Assembly: GCA_030740135.1 (NCBI GenBank)
Contig: JASLXW010000256.1
Span: 1-6,063, forward strand
DNA length: 6,063 bases
Origin: Nitrospinota bacterium
Lineage (GTDB): Bacteria; UBA8248; JACPRG01
Reading direction: 5' to 3'
Below are positions 5,303 through 6,063 of this stretch, in pieces (within the stretch, counting starts at the first letter, position 1; each line of letters starts with the position of its first letter). Made by a program: the position numbers and the translations under genes. The notes under the pieces are model-generated. The model did no database searches, had not been told where the DNA came from, and saw only the letters and a program-made list of their open reading frames with translations.

Positions 5303-5947
5303 TTACTCCCCCTCTTCCCCGAAAACGACCTTGAACCTCGGCGGCCAACGGTCGGTCTCCTCGCGAACAAGCTTTCCTCCCTTGGGGACAACGTAGGCCC
5401 GGCCTCCGGCCTCCACCACCTCCGCCCCGGGCGGGAGGACCACGTAACGGGGCGGCCGGGTCGCCGAGGGGAGAAAGACGATGCGCATGCCCTTCGGGAC
5501 CACGTAAGCCCTTCCGAAATCGTCGAGAACAACCTCAGCCCCCGGCGGGACGACGATCGTGCGGCCGTTCGCGTCCCGCTCGAGACGCCCGCCGTCTGGA
5601 ACGACGAAGCCCCGGCCGTCCGCGTCCTTTTCCAGATGCGTTCCCGCCGGGAGAATGAAGGGACGCCCGCGTCCGTCATACTCGAGGCGGGCGTCCGGCG
5701 GGAAGATGTGATAGCGCCCCTCCCGATCCCGAACGACGGCGCCGCCCTCCGGAACGACAAAGCGCCGCCCGCTGTCCGTGTCCTTCTCCAAGTGAAATTC
5801 GGGAGGAATCCGATAACGCTTTCCATTCTCGTCCCGGACCTCCTTGGACCCCCGATCCGGTGAGAAGACGGAAATCGCCCCCCCATCGGGAAGGATCAGG
5901 AGGCCCTCCCGCTCAAACGCCAGCGTTCCATCCCGAAGGCAAATCAC
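5303..5947 (-). CDS. Unrecognised protein made of about ten 17-residue repeats
   Basis: A 214-residue acidic/arginine-rich protein that I cannot assign to a family. Nearly its whole length is a repeat with consensus G-R-x-[FYI]-[VI]-[VFL]-P-x-G-x-x-[LV]-x-x-D. The anchor prolines fall at 20, 48, 66, 83, 100, 117, 134, 151, 172 and 188; spacing is exactly 17 from 66 to 151 and looser at the ends. Each unit suggests two short beta strands separated by a P-x-G turn, so a stacked beta structure is plausible (inference). It has one Cys (C3), no signal peptide, no membrane segment and no catalytic motif. The start is GTG at 5947, with GAGGG 8 nt upstream; the frame stays open to TGA at 5996-5998 but offers no other start. 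The stop is TAA at 5303-5305. It is convergent with the ATPase. The D-x-x-GR spacing recalls Rhs/YD repeats, but their YxYD core is missing. Confidence 0.8.
   Translation of the reverse strand: MICLRDGTLAFEREGLLILPDGGAISVFSPDRGSKEVRDENGKRYRIPPEFHLEKDTDSGRRFVVPEGGAVVRDREGRYHIFPPDARLEYDGRGRPFILPAGTHLEKDADGRGFVVPDGGRLERDANGRTIVVPPGAEVVLDDFGRAYVVPKGMRIVFLPSATRPPRYVVLPPGAEVVEAGGRAYVVPKGGKLVREETDRWPPRFKVVFGEEGE
5465..5770 (-). repeat. Six strictly periodic 51-nt (17-codon) tandem units inside the repeat protein
   Basis: Residues 60-161 comprise six consecutive units of exactly 17 codons, each beginning with the G-R pair (G at 60, 77, 94, 111, 128, 145). Third positions and many second positions differ between units, so this is an old, selected protein repeat rather than a recent DNA duplication. 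Examples are GRGFVVPDGGRLERD (unit 4) and GRAYVVPKG (unit 6). Confidence 0.85.
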
Positions 5948-5955
5948 CCCTTCGG

Positions 5956-5960
5956 CCCTC
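5956..5960 (-). promoter_or_regulatory. Ribosome binding site for the GTG-started repeat protein
   Basis: The minus strand reads GAGGG, 8 nt before the GTG at 5947. A second purine run (GAAGGG) directly touches the start codon and is too close to serve. No competing ATG exists in the frame before residue 154. Confidence 0.5.
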
Positions 5961-6057
5961 GGGGAGAACCCGCCGTCGCTGTGAAGTGTATAGGTTCAGA
6001 TAGATGTGAGACCTCTCCTTGGGTAGGGAGTAGAGTTCCAGGGGCCAACAGAGAGAG

Positions 6058-6063
6058 AGGAGG
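6058..6063 (+). promoter_or_regulatory. Strong Shine-Dalgarno at the window edge, implying a plus-strand gene beyond
   Basis: The window ends in AGGAGG, a perfect anti-16S match, preceded by a short GA repeat (6050-6058). A plus-strand start codon a few bases beyond the end would make that gene divergent from the repeat protein. The region 5999-6063 is less GC-rich than the rest and has no gene of its own that I can support. Confidence 0.35.

Noticed and set aside
5465..5770. CRISPR array or DNA minisatellite
   Set aside because: The 51-nt periodicity has no constant repeat separated by unique spacers. Units differ mainly at silent and surface positions, and the period is an exact multiple of three within a coding frame.
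5182..5886. A 234-codon minus-strand frame overlapping the repeat protein
   Set aside because: It is a frame shadow: its Arg/Ser-rich repeats only reflect the 51-nt periodicity of the real gene, which has the better composition and a plausible ribosome site.
5303..5947. Rhs/YD-repeat toxin fragment
   Set aside because: The D-x-x-GR element is similar, but the YxYD core and ~20-residue spacing of YD repeats are absent, as are the Rhs core and any toxin domain.

Overview
The window is GC-rich bacterial DNA with tightly packed genes and strong C/G preference at third codon positions. The gene content is a molybdenum hydroxylase of the xanthine dehydrogenase family, an ACMSD-like amidohydrolase and a NitT/TauT-type transporter ATPase. 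This suits an environmental catabolic bacterium such as a Desulfobacterota or Rokubacteria-like lineage. That placement is only an impression; nothing here fixes the taxonomy.

Layout. (1) Positions 2-3178, plus strand: the 3' end of an FAD-binding medium subunit, a complete molybdopterin-binding large subunit and a complete [2Fe-2S] small subunit. The first gap is 13 nt and the second junction is a TGATG overlap, so this is clearly one operon and one heterotrimeric enzyme. (2) Positions 3236-4222, minus strand: an ACMSD-like metal-dependent amidohydrolase, convergent with the operon, starting at TTG. (3) Positions 4389-5201, plus strand: an ABC transporter ATPase of the nitrate/sulfonate/taurine type, divergent from the amidohydrolase. 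No permease or binding protein is visible. (4) Positions 5303-5947, minus strand: an unrecognised 214-residue protein built almost entirely of about ten copies of a roughly 17-residue repeat, convergent with the ATPase. (5) Positions 5999-6063: non-coding, ending in a strong plus-strand Shine-Dalgarno sequence that suggests another gene just outside the window.

How they may work together (inference): the hydroxylase would oxidise an aromatic or N-heterocyclic substrate, the amidohydrolase would decarboxylate or hydrolyse a downstream acid, and the ATPase would drive import of a small anion. The amidohydrolase and ATPase are not in the hydroxylase transcript, so this link rests on proximity only.

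The most unusual items are the 17-residue repeat protein, the long G/C homopolymer tracts on both sides of the amidohydrolase gene, a coding-like fragment whose end overlaps the amidohydrolase start, and a T10 run in an atypical, AT-rich stretch of the medium subunit at the window edge.
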